A stretch of DNA of 64,000 nt from Sporosarcina sp. BP05 (GCF_014282005.1 NZ_JACFTD010000004.1:186001-250000), one strand, 5' to 3'; positions 15,127-25,093 are shown, counted from the first letter of the stretch. A program made the numbers and translations. Notes: generated from the letters alone by a model not told the origin.

Positions 15127-15146
15127 TAATCATTACTGCATTTTAC

Positions 15147-16607
15147 TTATGCTTTTGTATAACGAAGTACAGGGAAACGTGCCGCCTTCGTTTCATCAAG
15201 ACGATTGATGACTGTTGTATGCGGTGCATTTTGTACGATTTCAGGGTTTTCTTCTACTTCTTTTGCAATTTGGATAAGTGCGTCACAGAAAGCATCGAGT
15301 GTTTCTTTCGATTCTGTTTCTGTAGGCTCAATCATCATGCCTTCTTCAACGTTAAGCGGGAAGTAAATTGTAGGCGGATGATAGCCAAAGTCAAGCAGTC
15401 GCTTCGCCATATCCAGCGTACGCACGCCAAGTTTCTTCTGACGGCGACCAGACAGAACAAATTCATGTTTACAATGACGGTTATACGGCAAATCGAAATG
15501 TGGCTCCAATCTGCGCATCATGTAGTTCGCATTCAATACAGCATATTCCGTAACAGCTTTCAAGCCGTCTGGTCCCATTGAACGAATATACGTGTATGCA
15601 CGCAGATAGATACCGAAGTTACCGTAGAACGGTTTAACACGGCCAATCGACTGTGGCAGATTGTATTCAAATGTGTAAACTTCATCTTTTTTCACAAGGA
15701 CTGGTTTCGGAAGGAATGGAATAAGATCCTTCTTCACGCCTACTGGGCCCGAACCTGGTCCACCGCCGCCGTGTGGTCCTGTAAATGTTTTATGCAAGTT
15801 CAAGTGAACTGCATCGAAGCCCATATCACCAGGACGTGCTTTAGACATAACTGCGTTCAAGTTTGCGCCATCATAATAAAGTTTTCCGCCAGCAGCGTGA
15901 ACGATTTCAGCCATTTCAAGAATTTCTTCTTCGAAAAGACCAAGTGTATTTGGATTCGTCAGCATAAGTGCCGCCGTGTCATCCCCTACATGTCGTTTCA
16001 GATCCTCAAGATCAACAAGTCCGTCTTCGCCTGATTTTACTGTAATCGTATCGAAACCAGCAACTGTAGCGGAAGCCGGATTTGTACCGTGCGCAGAATC
16101 TGGAACAAGTACTTTCGTACGTTTAAAGTCACCGTTTGCTTCATGGAAAGCCCGAATCATCATCAAAGCTGTCCACTCGCCGTGCGCTCCTGCTGCCGGC
16201 TGAAGTGTTACTTCGTCCATTCCTGTAATTTCCACAAGATGCTCTTGCAGGTCATATAAAACCTCTAGCGCACCTTGAACAGTTGACTCATCTTGCAGTG
16301 GGTGAATATTTGCGAATCCAGGATAACGCGCAACAGATTCGTTGATTTTCGGATTATATTTCATCGTACATGATCCAAGTGGATAAAATCCTGAATCGAT
16401 ACCATGGTTACGATTAGAAAGTGCTGTGTAATGACGCATAATATCGAGTTCAGAAACTTCCGGAAGCTCGGCAACTTCCTCGCGTACAAACCCCTTTGGC
16501 AATAGATTGGAAAGGTCAAGTTCAGGTACATCCAGCTCAGGGAGACTGTAGCCTATACGTCCTTCTCTCGTAATTTCAAAAATTAACGCCTGGTTATCTT
16601 TATGCAT
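15147..16607 (-). CDS. gcvPB: Glycine dehydrogenase (decarboxylating) subunit 2
   Basis: This is the PLP-binding half of the P protein of the glycine cleavage system. From ATG 16607 the product has 486 aa, the normal length. PLP Lys273 lies in [19 protein letters not shown]. Other marks are [19 protein letters not shown] and [15 protein letters not shown]. The frame extends ten codons upstream, but [11 protein letters not shown] matches family starts and overlaps the gcvPA stop by 8 nt. Its product pairs with GcvPA in an alpha2-beta2 enzyme. Confidence 0.97.
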   Translation of the reverse strand: MHKDNQALIFEITREGRIGYSLPELDVPELDLSNLLPKGFVREEVAELPEVSELDIMRHYTALSNRNHGIDSGFYPLGSCTMKYNPKINESVARYPGFANIHPLQDESTVQGALEVLYDLQEHLVEITGMDEVTLQPAAGAHGEWTALMMIRAFHEANGDFKRTKVLVPDSAHGTNPASATVAGFDTITVKSGEDGLVDLEDLKRHVGDDTAALMLTNPNTLGLFEEEILEMAEIVHAAGGKLYYDGANLNAVMSKARPGDMGFDAVHLNLHKTFTGPHGGGGPGSGPVGVKKDLIPFLPKPVLVKKDEVYTFEYNLPQSIGRVKPFYGNFGIYLRAYTYIRSMGPDGLKAVTEYAVLNANYMMRRLEPHFDLPYNRHCKHEFVLSGRRQKKLGVRTLDMAKRLLDFGYHPPTIYFPLNVEEGMMIEPTETESKETLDAFCDALIQIAKEVEENPEIVQNAPHTTVINRLDETKAARFPVLRYTKA

Positions 16608-17946
16608 GAAGGGCCTCCATTTCCTGCACAAGTGCATCGATTTCTTCTTTCGTACGCTGTTCTGTTACAGCGATAAGTGCATGGTTAGCAAATTCAGGAT
16701 ACGTCAGACCTAGGTCATAACCACCGATTATCCCTTTTGTAAATAGTTTTGTATTTACATCTTTTACAGACCGTTTGCAATCAACGACGATTTCATTGAA
16801 ATGTGAGCCACTAAATTTAACGTCGAAACCAGCTTTTTCAAAAGTTTCTTTCGCATAGCGCGTTTTCACAATGTTTTGGTAGGCGATTTCTTGTGCGCCA
16901 ATTTTACCAAGCGCAGTCATCGCTACTGAAGCAGCTAATGCGTTCAACGCTTGGTTTGAACAGATATTAGACGTCGCTTTATCACGACGGATATGTTGTT
17001 CACGTGCTTGAAGTGTCAATACGTATCCACGACGACCTTCATCATCAGTTGTTTCTCCAACAAGACGACCTGGAACTTTACGCATCAACTTTTTCGTTAC
17101 TGCGAAATAACCACAATGTGGTCCACCAAATGATTCAGGAATACCGAACGGTTGTGCATCACCGACTGTAATATCGGCACCAAGCTTCCCTGGAGGTGTT
17201 AAAATGCCAAGCGCAAGTGGATTTGATGAAACAACGAACAATCCACCTTTAGCGTGTGCAATTTCCCCGATTTTTTGAACGTCTTCAATTTGACCAAAGA
17301 AATTTGGATATTGCACAAGCACTGCAGCTGTATCCTCGTCCATCATTTCTTCCAACATCGCCAAATCAGTAACGCCATCTTTTTGCGGTATTGTGACAAC
17401 TTCGATGTACTGTCCAGAAGCATAAGAAAGGACTACATCACGAGATTCAGGGTTAACTGTTTCAGAAACAAGAAGTTTCTTACGGCGTGTATGTCCTGAT
17501 GCAAGTGTTCCCGCTTCAGCAAGGGCCGTCCCGCCGTCGTACATTGATGAGTTTGCAAGGTCCATGCCAGTCAGTTCACAGATCATTGTCTGGAATTCAA
17601 AGATAGCTTGCAATTCACCTTGTGAGATTTCCGGTTGGTAAGGCGTGTAAGCCGTATAGAACTCAGATCGTGAAATGACATGGTCGACGATGATCGGTTT
17701 GTAATGATCATAGACACCTGCGCCAAGGAATGATGCATATGTACGCGCATCCGCATTTTTCGCTGCAAGTTTTGAAAGTTCTTTTGTCAATGAAGACTCG
17801 GATTTCGCTTTTTTAATATTGTATTCGCCTCTAAATCTAACCTTTTCAGGAATATCTTCAAAAAGTTCATCTACGGAAGTAATCCCGATTGTTTTCATCA
17901 TTTCATCGCGATCGGTTTCAGTCATTGGAATATAACGATGCTGCAT
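16600..17946 (-). CDS. gcvPA: Glycine dehydrogenase (decarboxylating) subunit 1
   Basis: The 448-aa N-terminal half of P protein decarboxylates glycine together with GcvPB and passes the aminomethyl group to lipoylated GcvH. Recognisable stretches are [20 protein letters not shown] at the start, [38 protein letters not shown] and [20 protein letters not shown]. It starts 33 nt after gcvT and overlaps gcvPB. Confidence 0.97.
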   Translation of the reverse strand: MQHRYIPMTETDRDEMMKTIGITSVDELFEDIPEKVRFRGEYNIKKAKSESSLTKELSKLAAKNADARTYASFLGAGVYDHYKPIIVDHVISRSEFYTAYTPYQPEISQGELQAIFEFQTMICELTGMDLANSSMYDGGTALAEAGTLASGHTRRKKLLVSETVNPESRDVVLSYASGQYIEVVTIPQKDGVTDLAMLEEMMDEDTAAVLVQYPNFFGQIEDVQKIGEIAHAKGGLFVVSSNPLALGILTPPGKLGADITVGDAQPFGIPESFGGPHCGYFAVTKKLMRKVPGRLVGETTDDEGRRGYVLTLQAREQHIRRDKATSNICSNQALNALAASVAMTALGKIGAQEIAYQNIVKTRYAKETFEKAGFDVKFSGSHFNEIVVDCKRSVKDVNTKLFTKGIIGGYDLGLTYPEFANHALIAVTEQRTKEEIDALVQEMEALHA

Positions 17947-17979
17947 GTCTTCTTAACCCCTTTTCATAATGGTATATGA

Positions 17980-19077
17980 TTAGCGTTTATAAAATGGTGT
18001 AGCGATAATTACTGCTTTCAAACGCTTAGCACGAATTTCTACTTCAATTTCAGTTCCTTCGGCAGTATGTTCGCTGTTCAGAAGCGCAAAACCAATGTTC
18101 TTTTTCAGTGTCGGTGATTGTGTACCCGTTGTTACTTCACCGATTTGTACTTCACCAAGGAATACTTTATAACCCGTACGCGGAATTCCTTTGTCAATCA
18201 TTTCCACACCGACAAGTTTACGCGGTGCACCATTTTCTTTTTGGGAAGCTAGAACTTCTTTACCGAAGAAATCCTCTTCTTTATTCAGCTTCACAACGAA
18301 GCCAAGGCCCGTTTCAAGCGGTGAAATATCTTTTGATAGTTCTTGTCCATATAGTGGTAAACCAGCCTCAAAACGAAGCGTATCACGTGCACCAAGACCT
18401 GCTGGTACAACACCTTCACTTGCGCCCGCTTTCAGAATAACGGCCCATAAAGCAACAATTGCTTCTGGTGAACCATAAATTTCAAATCCATCTTCTCCTG
18501 TATATCCAGTACGCGACACGAGTACTTGGTGTCCAGAAATGTCAACATTCTCTTTAAAGCGGAAAAATTTGATATCCTCTAGAGGCTCCTCCGTCAATGT
18601 TTGAAGTACTTCTTGTGCAATAGGCCCTTGCAAAGCAAGTAGTGCGTAAGAAGATGATGCGTCTTCAATTTTGACATCGTCCGTAGCATGACTATTCATC
18701 CACTCAAGATCTTTGTCGATATTTGACGCATTGACAACCAAAAGGTAGTTATTATCTCCACGTTTGTAGATTAAAAGATCATCTACAGTACCGCCGTTGT
18801 CATAACACATAGCCGTGTATTGAGCTTGACCTTCTTTAAGTTTCGAAACATCGTTTGTAACCATCTTTTGCAAATAAGATAATGCACCTTCTCCAGTGAC
18901 AAGCACTTCACCCATATGTGAAACATCAAAAAGGCCTGCTTTTGTCCGTACAGCTTCGTGTTCAGCTTTAATGCTCGAAAACTGAACAGGTAGCTCCCAA
19001 CCACCAAAATCAATCGTTTTACCACCGTATTCCGCGTAACTGTCAAAAAGGACAGTGCGTTTCAAAGACTCTGACAA
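17980..19077 (-). CDS. gcvT: Glycine cleavage system T protein (aminomethyltransferase)
   Basis: GcvT moves the methylene group from aminomethyl-lipoyl-GcvH to tetrahydrofolate, releasing ammonia. The 365-aa product has the folate-binding barrel with FDVSHMGEV, the catalytic Asp region [17 protein letters not shown] and [13 protein letters not shown], and ends with the C-terminal barrel. It is the first gene of gcvT-gcvPA-gcvPB, behind a tandem glycine riboswitch. Confidence 0.97.
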   Translation of the reverse strand: MSESLKRTVLFDSYAEYGGKTIDFGGWELPVQFSSIKAEHEAVRTKAGLFDVSHMGEVLVTGEGALSYLQKMVTNDVSKLKEGQAQYTAMCYDNGGTVDDLLIYKRGDNNYLLVVNASNIDKDLEWMNSHATDDVKIEDASSSYALLALQGPIAQEVLQTLTEEPLEDIKFFRFKENVDISGHQVLVSRTGYTGEDGFEIYGSPEAIVALWAVILKAGASEGVVPAGLGARDTLRFEAGLPLYGQELSKDISPLETGLGFVVKLNKEEDFFGKEVLASQKENGAPRKLVGVEMIDKGIPRTGYKVFLGEVQIGEVTTGTQSPTLKKNIGFALLNSEHTAEGTEIEVEIRAKRLKAVIIATPFYKR

Positions 19078-19103
19078 GTTCTATTCCCCCTTAAAAGTTT
19101 GAT

Positions 19104-19146
19104 AAAAAAGGACAGAGGTCCCCTAATTAGGAAACCTCTGTCCTTG
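19104..19146 (-). terminator. Expression-platform terminator of the gcv riboswitch
   Basis: On the minus strand, arms AAGGACAGAGGT and ACCTCTGTCCTT are followed by T6, directly between the second glycine aptamer and gcvT. This fits a transcriptional ON switch that reads through when glycine binds. Confidence 0.85.
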
Positions 19147-19300
19147 TACCTGAAAGTTTGACCTTACGGCTTTCCTCGTTGGTGGCCAGCCTAACCGGCG
19201 CTCTCCAGAGATGCGTCATGTATGAGTCTTGTTACCTGAGAGATTCATAACATAAGTTACTTGCTCCTTCGGCGACGCCATTGCGTGCTCTCCCCATACA
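19130..19300 (-). ncRNA. Tandem glycine riboswitch
   Basis: Two glycine aptamers lie head to tail on the minus strand. The first starts with GGGGAGAGCACGC near 19294 and contains GGCGTCGCCGAAGGAGCAAG. The second starts with CTCTGGAGAGCGCCGG near 19210 and contains CACCAACGAGGAAAGCC and ends with TTTCAGGTACAAGGACAGAGG. Both show the conserved GGAGAG / CCGAAGGAGCAA or GAGGAAAGCC cores. The terminator follows at once, and the gcv operon lies downstream. Confidence 0.93.
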
Positions 19301-19537
19301 ATCATTCGCGTTATTCAATTGAAATGAAAATGATTAAGATTCGGACAACTAATGCCCTTTCGCCTTATATCTTAACATTTCATCTTTGAAAGCGCAATAC
19401 TTTTTAATTGGCAGTCGTTTTGACGAACGTAAACAAGTATTCCGTGACAATCGTTCGTCTTTTTGGGCATTAATTAAATTTTCATCCGAATTAAAGGATT
19501 GGAAAACCAATAATCAGTAGTTGATTTTTGTTTTCAT
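19301..19537 (-). other. Intergenic region upstream of the gcv riboswitch
   Basis: The region between aroK and the riboswitch should contain the gcv promoter. A weak candidate on the minus strand is TTGCGC with TAAGAT 17 bp later (about 19399-19371). I see no gene here. Confidence 0.35.
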
Positions 19538-20053
19538 TTATATTTCCCCCTTAAGCCTCCCTATTTGGAATGCGATATAATCCACAATGTCACGCAAAGA
19601 TCGATTTTCCGTTTCGACTTTAAAATGTGCACCATGTAGATATTGAGGTTTCCGATTATTAAACAACTGTTCAAGATCGGAACGTGTCGACCTTTGTACA
19701 ATTGGACGGTTTCGGTCCGTGGAAATCCGTCGCCATATGTCGCGAAACGGGGCATTAAGAAAGAAGACAAGACCTGTTTTCCGCATAATCTCCCTATTTT
19801 CTTTACGCATCGCCACACCACCGCCTGTCGCAATGATACAAAATTCATCACGGAACGTGCGAAGGAACTCTGTTTCCATTTCACGGAAACGTTCTTCGCC
19901 ATACATTTCAAATATTTGGGGGATCGTCAAACCCGTCATCCTCACGATTTCAGTATCCATATCATAATATGGCATTTTCGTCGCAAAACTGAGCCGTTTA
20001 CCGATTGCACTCTTCCCGCACCCCATATAACCAATCAAATACACTTTCTTCAT
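19538..20053 (-). CDS. aroK: Shikimate kinase
   Basis: AroK phosphorylates shikimate with ATP. The product has 171 aa from ATG 20053, with Walker A GYMGCGKSAIG, the shikimate-binding DMDTEI, FREMETEFLR and the GGGVAMR loop. An ATG four codons upstream (20065) has no ribosome binding site, while GGGTGATG precedes 20053. It lies 30 bp after comGG and may be read through from the comG operon. Confidence 0.95.
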   Translation of the reverse strand: MKKVYLIGYMGCGKSAIGKRLSFATKMPYYDMDTEIVRMTGLTIPQIFEMYGEERFREMETEFLRTFRDEFCIIATGGGVAMRKENREIMRKTGLVFFLNAPFRDIWRRISTDRNRPIVQRSTRSDLEQLFNNRKPQYLHGAHFKVETENRSLRDIVDYIAFQIGRLKGEI

Positions 20054-20082
20054 GTCATCACCCATTTGGCAGAACGAATAGT

Positions 20083-20268
20083 TTATCCGTTCCGTTTCAT
20101 TGTTCTCACCGTTTCGTTTTCATAATACGTTTCAAGCGAATCGTAAGTTCGTTGTATACTATCATGCCACGAAACAAGGGAGAAAAGAAAGAGACTAACG
20201 AAAAATAATAAAATAATCGCGACCGCAAGCATGGCGCCATGTTCATTTCGGATAAAACCCAACCGCAA
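20083..20268 (-). CDS. comGG: Competence pseudopilus protein ComGG (short)
   Basis: This is the last comG cistron. The 61-aa product starts with FIRNEHGAMLAVAIILLFFV, a pilin-like N-terminal helix, then a short polar region. B. subtilis ComGG has about 124 aa, so the C-terminal half is missing or the family is naturally short in this lineage. The start overlaps comGF by 26 nt. The assignment rests mainly on position. Confidence 0.6.
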   Translation of the reverse strand: MRLGFIRNEHGAMLAVAIILLFFVSLFLFSLVSWHDSIQRTYDSLETYYENETVRTMKRNG

Positions 20269-20692
20269 AACCCCTTACTTTAACGGAATCATTCAACATC
20301 GTCACATAAGCAGTTATAGTCATACCATCAAATGTATACGTAGCTTCCTTTACTCCCGTTACTAATGGAATATGCCCTGTAGTGTCTACTCGTTTCCGGA
20401 TAACCGTTCCACTTTGCTCAATATCAATCAGCCCCCGATTGTTCTTCAGCCGAATTGTCCTTCCGCCGTTAGCCAATCGGATTTCGTTGACGTCAGAAAG
20501 TAGATATTGTAAATCAGCCGAGAATAATTCCCATTCAGTGGATGAGTAATCTGTATAGTATTGTTCAATCGGACCTTTCCAAAAGAAAAATAGTATAAAT
20601 AGATGAATGAAAATGGTCATGACGATTAGTTGAAAGATACTTTCTAGAAATGTATAGCCCTGTTCATTTGACATCTTCATGAATGAACGCAT
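20243..20692 (-). CDS. comGF: Competence pseudopilus minor pilin ComGF
   Basis: The 149-aa product has a prepilin-like N-terminus (EQGYTFLESIFQLIVMTIFI) and the ComGF-type body with FSADLQYLLSDVNEIRL and SGTVIRKRVDTTGHIPLVTG. It is a minor pseudopilin needed for DNA uptake across the wall. It overlaps comGE by 16 nt and comGG by 26 nt, so the cistrons are tightly coupled. Confidence 0.9.
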   Translation of the reverse strand: MRSFMKMSNEQGYTFLESIFQLIVMTIFIHLFILFFFWKGPIEQYYTDYSSTEWELFSADLQYLLSDVNEIRLANGGRTIRLKNNRGLIDIEQSGTVIRKRVDTTGHIPLVTGVKEATYTFDGMTITAYVTMLNDSVKVRGFAVGFYPK

Positions 20693-20976
20693 TTATTGAA
20701 CACCTTTTCGACTATCTTATAAGACACACAAACGGATTGCCCGTCAATGGTCCAATCGTAATCCACTCCGTCAACTTGACGGACCCCCTCCACCAAACCA
20801 TATGAACTAAAATAGATAGCCCCTTGATGAGCAGTTTCCGCCGCATACATATGCGCCTTCTTCATCTGTAACTTTGAGGTCACTATTGAAGCAAAAGGAA
20901 GAAGTGTCCCAAAGATAACTATTACAATCGTTAATGTAAGTATCGCTTCTGGCCACGAGTAGCCCCCTTCATTCAT
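20677..20976 (-). CDS. comGE: Competence pseudopilus minor pilin ComGE
   Basis: The 99-aa product has the N-terminal hydrophobic helix WPEAILTLTIVIVIFGTLLPF preceded by MNEGGYS, where the prepilin peptidase ComC would cut after Gly. The rest is a short globular domain. It overlaps comGD by 8 nt and comGF by 16 nt. Position and helix pattern support the name. Confidence 0.82.
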   Translation of the reverse strand: MNEGGYSWPEAILTLTIVIVIFGTLLPFASIVTSKLQMKKAHMYAAETAHQGAIYFSSYGLVEGVRQVDGVDYDWTIDGQSVCVSYKIVEKVFNKCVHS

Positions 20977-21421
20977 GGATAATCATCCTTCCGCGCTGAA
21001 ATTGGAACCTTATTTCGATAATACCTGAACTCGTAAAGAACGCCATTGTGCCAGGCTTCAAGATATCGCCATTCCCATCGAATTTTATTGACTTCAATTG
21101 GCTCGAGCTCGCCAAACGCATCCCTTTCGGAAAAACATTTTGTGCAACTCCAACTTTTCCTTCCTTGCCCAATAGATAAGATGTAATATATTCAGTTCCT
21201 CCATCCCTGAACTCCAAGCTTGTAGCCGCATAGTTGGCCATCGAATAAGCTTGTAAACTATAGACCGTTACCATAAACGCTTGAAGCGCGTCATCCTCAG
21301 ATTCCGCTTGTATCCATTTGTCACCGATGGGTAAAATGATTGCTGTCATGATTGACAAAACAGCTACTACTAAAATCATTTCGAGGAACGTGAATCCGCT
21401 TTCCTTAGTTTCCTCCATCAA
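20969..21421 (-). CDS. comGD: Competence pseudopilus minor pilin ComGD
   Basis: The 150-aa product carries the type IV pilin signature ESGFTFLEMILVVAVLSIMT, with Glu at position 5 of the mature protein. The C-terminal part is a pseudopilin beta domain. It overlaps comGC by 17 nt and comGE by 8 nt. Confidence 0.92.
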   Translation of the reverse strand: MMEETKESGFTFLEMILVVAVLSIMTAIILPIGDKWIQAESEDDALQAFMVTVYSLQAYSMANYAATSLEFRDGGTEYITSYLLGKEGKVGVAQNVFPKGMRLASSSQLKSIKFDGNGDILKPGTMAFFTSSGIIEIRFQFQRGRMIIHE

Positions 21422-21731
21422 CTACTTGCTTAGCCACTTTTCCATCCCCATCAATTGATAATTGCGTGCCATCGGGACACTGTGCATTTTCAGGCAGATA
21501 TTCCTTTGTTGTTAATTCATCGAGAGTGGGCAAATGTTTTTCATCCATTTTAAATGCCTCAATTTGCCCTTGAACCATTTGTACATAGGCGTTACATCCC
21601 TTTTCATCAATTGACTTCGAATGCTTCGAGACATTTGGGATTGCAATAAGGATGAGAACCGAAATAATCAAAAGAACAATCATCATTTCAATTAGCGTGA
21701 ACGCTTTTTCATTTCGAATAAATTCCATCAA
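21405..21731 (-). CDS. comGC: Major competence pseudopilin ComGC
   Basis: ComGC is the main subunit of the transformation pseudopilus. The 108-aa product has the cleavage/methylation motif NEKAFTLIEMMIVLLIISVL and two Cys (GCNAY, AQCPDG) of the kind that forms the intramolecular disulphide. It starts 9 nt after comGB. Confidence 0.95.
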   Translation of the reverse strand: MMEFIRNEKAFTLIEMMIVLLIISVLILIAIPNVSKHSKSIDEKGCNAYVQMVQGQIEAFKMDEKHLPTLDELTTKEYLPENAQCPDGTQLSIDGDGKVAKQVVDGGN

Positions 21732-21740
21732 ATTCCTCCC

Positions 21741-22796
21741 TTATAATTTATCCATCATTCCGTAAACTGGTAAAAGTAGAGCGAGATATGCAGCCAAAAT
21801 ACAGATTGCTATGACACTAAATAAAGCCGGCTGCAACATTGCCAAAGCCTTCGCTAACTTCTCATCAATCGTTTCACTAAGATGTTCACTGTAAATCTGC
21901 AGCTCTTTCGGAAGATAACCGCTGTCCTCGCCATGCTTGGCGAATGCAGCTAGTTGGTCCATCAATCCCTCTGTCCTACTTATCGCAGTATGGAGCGAAT
22001 CTCCAAAAACGACCTGCTTTTTGACATTTTTCGTAATTTCACTTAACACTACATCCAGATTTTGTTCAATTAATACATCCAGAGCGTTTTGCAAGGAAAG
22101 GCCCGACTGAAGCAAGCCCCCAATTTCACTAGAAAAATCCCGGGTCTTAACAATAGAAAAGAACATTCCTACGACAGGGATGGACATTAATACACGAATT
22201 TTTGTTGCAGGTTCAATTTTTCTGTAAATAACAGCACATAATACTGTTAGTAAAGCAGATACTAACACCATACTTATTATGACATCAGGGATTTTCGTCA
22301 CGAGCGAAGGTAATGTTGAAACAAACCCATCCCCTTCGTTTTTCCTTGAAATCATCAACGCCTCCATATTAGGTAAAAAGAACCTTCGGAAAGCCATAAG
22401 CAATGCTGCGATCAGAATAAAAAGCACAACAGGATAGACAAGAAGACTTTTTAATTTCTTCCGTTTTTCTTCTGCTTTCCTCATACGAACAGCCATGCCA
22501 CTCAATGCCTGTGCGACTCGTCCGTCTACTTCAGCAATCGCGATAGGAAGAAGCGTTCCGGATGAGAACCCAAAACTTGCAAGGATATGAGTGACACCGA
22601 ACCCTTCCTTAAAATTTTTATTCATTGCTTCCAGCACAGGATTATAATCTTTCAAGTGATGTGGTACTAACAAAGTAACGGCATCATGAAATGTGTATCC
22701 CTCATTTAATAAAACAGAAAGTCTTTCTAGGAATACCGGTCGATTTTGAAAGCTTTCTTTTTTATGAAATAACAATTTCTTTTTTGATTTATTCAT
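21741..22796 (-). CDS. comGB: Competence pilus inner-membrane platform ComGB
   Basis: This 351-aa GspF/PilC-type protein has two repeated domains with three membrane segments (about residues 120-140, 170-190 and 325-345), and motifs LSVLLNEGYTFHDAVTLL and GGLLQSGLSLQNALDVL. It anchors the ComGA ATPase and pseudopilus at the membrane. It overlaps comGA by 8 nt. Confidence 0.95.
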   Translation of the reverse strand: MNKSKKKLLFHKKESFQNRPVFLERLSVLLNEGYTFHDAVTLLVPHHLKDYNPVLEAMNKNFKEGFGVTHILASFGFSSGTLLPIAIAEVDGRVAQALSGMAVRMRKAEEKRKKLKSLLVYPVVLFILIAALLMAFRRFFLPNMEALMISRKNEGDGFVSTLPSLVTKIPDVIISMVLVSALLTVLCAVIYRKIEPATKIRVLMSIPVVGMFFSIVKTRDFSSEIGGLLQSGLSLQNALDVLIEQNLDVVLSEITKNVKKQVVFGDSLHTAISRTEGLMDQLAAFAKHGEDSGYLPKELQIYSEHLSETIDEKLAKALAMLQPALFSVIAICILAAYLALLLPVYGMMDKL

Positions 22797-23796
22797 CTTT
22801 CACTACAATTGGCCTGTTATATTTTCGAATAAGCGACTCCACTTTAAGTTCTTCAGGAACATCTACCCTTTCGCCTTTCATAATGGAGTTCGTCATAGAA
22901 TTAAGCGTGTCCCCTTGAATTATTTCAAATACTGCTCCCCTTTTTCCGGAAGCACTGCGAATGAGGCGTTGGGCTGAAATACATACCACGGTTTGCCTTA
23001 GTTCTTCAGCTGAAATACCAAAATCCATCATCCTGTAAAAACAGCCAGCAGGATCTTTGGAATGAACTGAAGTGAGTACCAAATGTCCAGTTAACGCAGC
23101 TTGCACTGCAATCTTTGCCGTTTCGCTATCACGGATTTCTCCAATCATGATGACATCAGGCGAATGGCGCAATATTGCTTTTAGACCTGCCGAGTACGTC
23201 ATACCGGACCGTTCATTCACTTGAATTTGAAGCAGATGTGAATGATTGTTTTCAACAGGATCTTCTAATGTGATTACATGCCGTTCTAGATGATTGACGC
23301 AATGAGCTGTTAGCGAATAGATAGTGGTCGTCTTCCCGCATCCGGTGGGACCGGTTAGTATAATTAATCCTTGCGGTTCTGATACAGCCCGGCGTAATTT
23401 ATCGGCCCAGTCTTTTTCAATGCATAATTCATCAATTGAAACGACTTGGTCATGCCTTTGCAATCGTATAACAACACTTTCTTTCATTTGAATCGAAGGG
23501 ATTGTTGAAACTCGGAAAGAATAATTCTCACCTTGGATCTGTTTATGAAATGAACCACTTTGGGGTTTACGCTTATCGCTAATGTCGAGTGAGGATAGGA
23601 ATTTGTAAAATGAAATCATGCGGCCCGCCAACTGTGGGGGGAGAATACCGGACCGGTCCAGCCTTGAATCTTTTTTAAACGAGACATCATATCCTTCCTT
23701 CATAGGTACGAGATGAATGTCAGTCGCTTCGTACTTAATTGCTTTCTCTAAAAGTTTAAAACTTTTCTGTTCTACGACGTTATCATTCTTAATCAT
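22789..23796 (-). CDS. comGA: Competence pilus assembly ATPase ComGA
   Basis: ComGA is the GspE-family ATPase that drives pseudopilus assembly. The 335-aa product has Walker A GPTGCGKTTTIYSL, the Asp box TLEDPVENNH, Walker B GLKAILRHSPDVIMIGEIRD and the His box GHLVLTSVHS. It heads the comGA-GG operon, which in Bacillus depends on ComK. No clean AAAA-N5-TTTT ComK box was found upstream. Confidence 0.96.
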   Translation of the reverse strand: MIKNDNVVEQKSFKLLEKAIKYEATDIHLVPMKEGYDVSFKKDSRLDRSGILPPQLAGRMISFYKFLSSLDISDKRKPQSGSFHKQIQGENYSFRVSTIPSIQMKESVVIRLQRHDQVVSIDELCIEKDWADKLRRAVSEPQGLIILTGPTGCGKTTTIYSLTAHCVNHLERHVITLEDPVENNHSHLLQIQVNERSGMTYSAGLKAILRHSPDVIMIGEIRDSETAKIAVQAALTGHLVLTSVHSKDPAGCFYRMMDFGISAEELRQTVVCISAQRLIRSASGKRGAVFEIIQGDTLNSMTNSIMKGERVDVPEELKVESLIRKYNRPIVVKDE

Positions 23797-23823
23797 TGAA
23801 CACCCCTCTTTCTTTTAGGTTGG

Positions 23824-23873
23824 ATGAAACTCATTCCATCCGAGGCGGATGATCTGTATCCGCCCTTATTGTC
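23824..23873 (-). other. Two stem-loops in the comGA leader
   Basis: In the 348-bp region between comGA and yqgY two adjacent hairpins lie 25-75 nt upstream of comGA: GGCGGAT...ATCCGCC and GGATG...CATCC (read on the minus strand). Neither is followed by a T run. They may stabilise the leader or hide a promoter-proximal control site. Confidence 0.45.
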
Positions 23874-24070
23874 GGATAAACCGTAATTCATCCTTGGGCA
23901 CAGTATACGACTTGCAAACACGTATTGGAATACTTTCCCTCAAAGTTGAATTGTGTAACCCTAGAAAGAGGGCGATACTTGAAATTCGCCCCACTTTTCG
24001 ACAGCAAATATCATTTTTCGTGACAATCACCCTTATACACGTGTTTGTCACAATGAAAGGACGATTGGAG

Positions 24071-24100
24071 TTTACATCTACTGTCGTTATCCCTTATAAT
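24071..24100 (+). promoter_or_regulatory. Sigma-A promoter of yqgY
   Basis: TTTACA (24071-24076), an 18-bp spacer and TATAAT (24095-24100) lie 45 bp upstream of the yqgY start. Confidence 0.7.
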
Positions 24101-24144
24101 GAATGGGAGCTTATTGTAATGTTTTATTAAGGAGGGACGCACAC

Positions 24145-24387
24145 ATGGATAACATGTTCAAGTTGATGGGCTTCTGGACAGGCATATTCGCAGTAATGTT
24201 TTATATGGGAGACATGCTGCCAGCCGCACTTCTTTTTGTTGCGAACACTGGGTTCTTCCTGCTACTTGGATATTTGAACCTGACAGAGCGGATGTACATG
24301 TACTTATTCGGAGCATATCTGATGATATTTATGGTCGGATTCAGCTACTACACAACGTTTATACACGTACCAGGCGCTGGCCACTAA
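24145..24387 (+). CDS. yqgY: YqgY family small membrane protein (DUF2626)
   Basis: The 80-aa product from ATG 24145 (AGGAGG eight bases upstream) has three membrane segments and the family core LMGFWTGIFAVMFYMGDMLP and TERMYMYLFGAYLMIFMVGF, close to B. subtilis YqgY. The function is unknown. An upstream in-frame start at 24103 lies within a few bases of the -10 box and is not used. Confidence 0.88.
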   Translation: MDNMFKLMGFWTGIFAVMFYMGDMLPAALLFVANTGFFLLLGYLNLTERMYMYLFGAYLMIFMVGFSYYTTFIHVPGAGH

Positions 24388-24401
24388 AAGAAAAGTACAT
24401 A

Positions 24402-24434
24402 CAAAAAAACAGCCTTTTATTGGCTGTTTTTTTG
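24402..24434 (+). terminator. Bidirectional terminator yqgY/yqgX
   Basis: Arms AAAAAACAGCC and GGCTGTTTTTT around TTTTATT end yqgY and lie just downstream of the convergent yqgX. Confidence 0.85.
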
Positions 24435-24454
24435 TTTTCTTTTTACTTAATTGT

Positions 24455-25093
24455 TCAAAATCCATTCAAAAAGGGATTCGAATCTTTTTCCTCTTCTGGA
24501 GTTGTCGAAGGTCCATGGCCAGAGTAGATGATAAAATCATCATCGAGAGAAAGCAACTTATCATGGATAGACGTCAGTAGAATTCCTGTATTCCCACCCG
24601 GCAGATCTGTCCTTCCGACACCCTGTTGGAAAAGTGTATCGCCTACAATGGCAAAACGAGATGGTCCAAAGATATAAGATACACTTCCCGGAGAATGACC
24701 CGGCGTATGCCTTACCTCAAACTCGAACGGGCCTACATTCATCATTCCCTCACCCCTGATAAGCTTGTCGGCTTTTCTAATGCGGACGTCTGGTAATCCT
24801 GGATACTTGGCAGAGCCGTTTAATCTTGAATCTGACAGCCATTCTTGCTCCTCTTCATGAATATAGACTGGAATGGTATAACGGTCCCTTATACTGTCGA
24901 CAGCCCCAATATGATCGAAATGCGCATGTGTTAATAAAATCGCGACAGGTGTCAACTCTTTGCTTTTCACTTTATTAATAATACGTCCACTTTCTTCACC
25001 CGGATCCATGATTAGACAATTACCTGATTCGTCACTGATGATGTAACAGTTTGTCTGGATTGGTCCGAGCGGATATGTATTGACTTTCAACAT
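24455..25093 (-). CDS. yqgX: Metallo-beta-lactamase fold hydrolase, glyoxalase II-like
   Basis: The 212-aa product matches B. subtilis YqgX in length. The metal-binding motif THAHFDHIG (His56, His58, Asp60, His61) and the later HTPGHSPGS, GDTLF and SGHGPSTTPEEE complete the dinuclear zinc site of hydroxyacylglutathione hydrolase-like enzymes. It is cytoplasmic; the physiological thioester substrate is not shown by sequence. ATG 25093 sits eight bases after AGGAGG; the GTG three codons earlier overlaps that site. Confidence 0.92.
   Translation of the reverse strand: MLKVNTYPLGPIQTNCYIISDESGNCLIMDPGEESGRIINKVKSKELTPVAILLTHAHFDHIGAVDSIRDRYTIPVYIHEEEQEWLSDSRLNGSAKYPGLPDVRIRKADKLIRGEGMMNVGPFEFEVRHTPGHSPGSVSYIFGPSRFAIVGDTLFQQGVGRTDLPGGNTGILLTSIHDKLLSLDDDFIIYSGHGPSTTPEEEKDSNPFLNGF

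Noticed and set aside
23797-24000. ComK box (AAAA-N5-TTTT) in front of comGA
   Set aside because: No pair of A and T tracts with the right spacing was found, so ComK control is not claimed from sequence.
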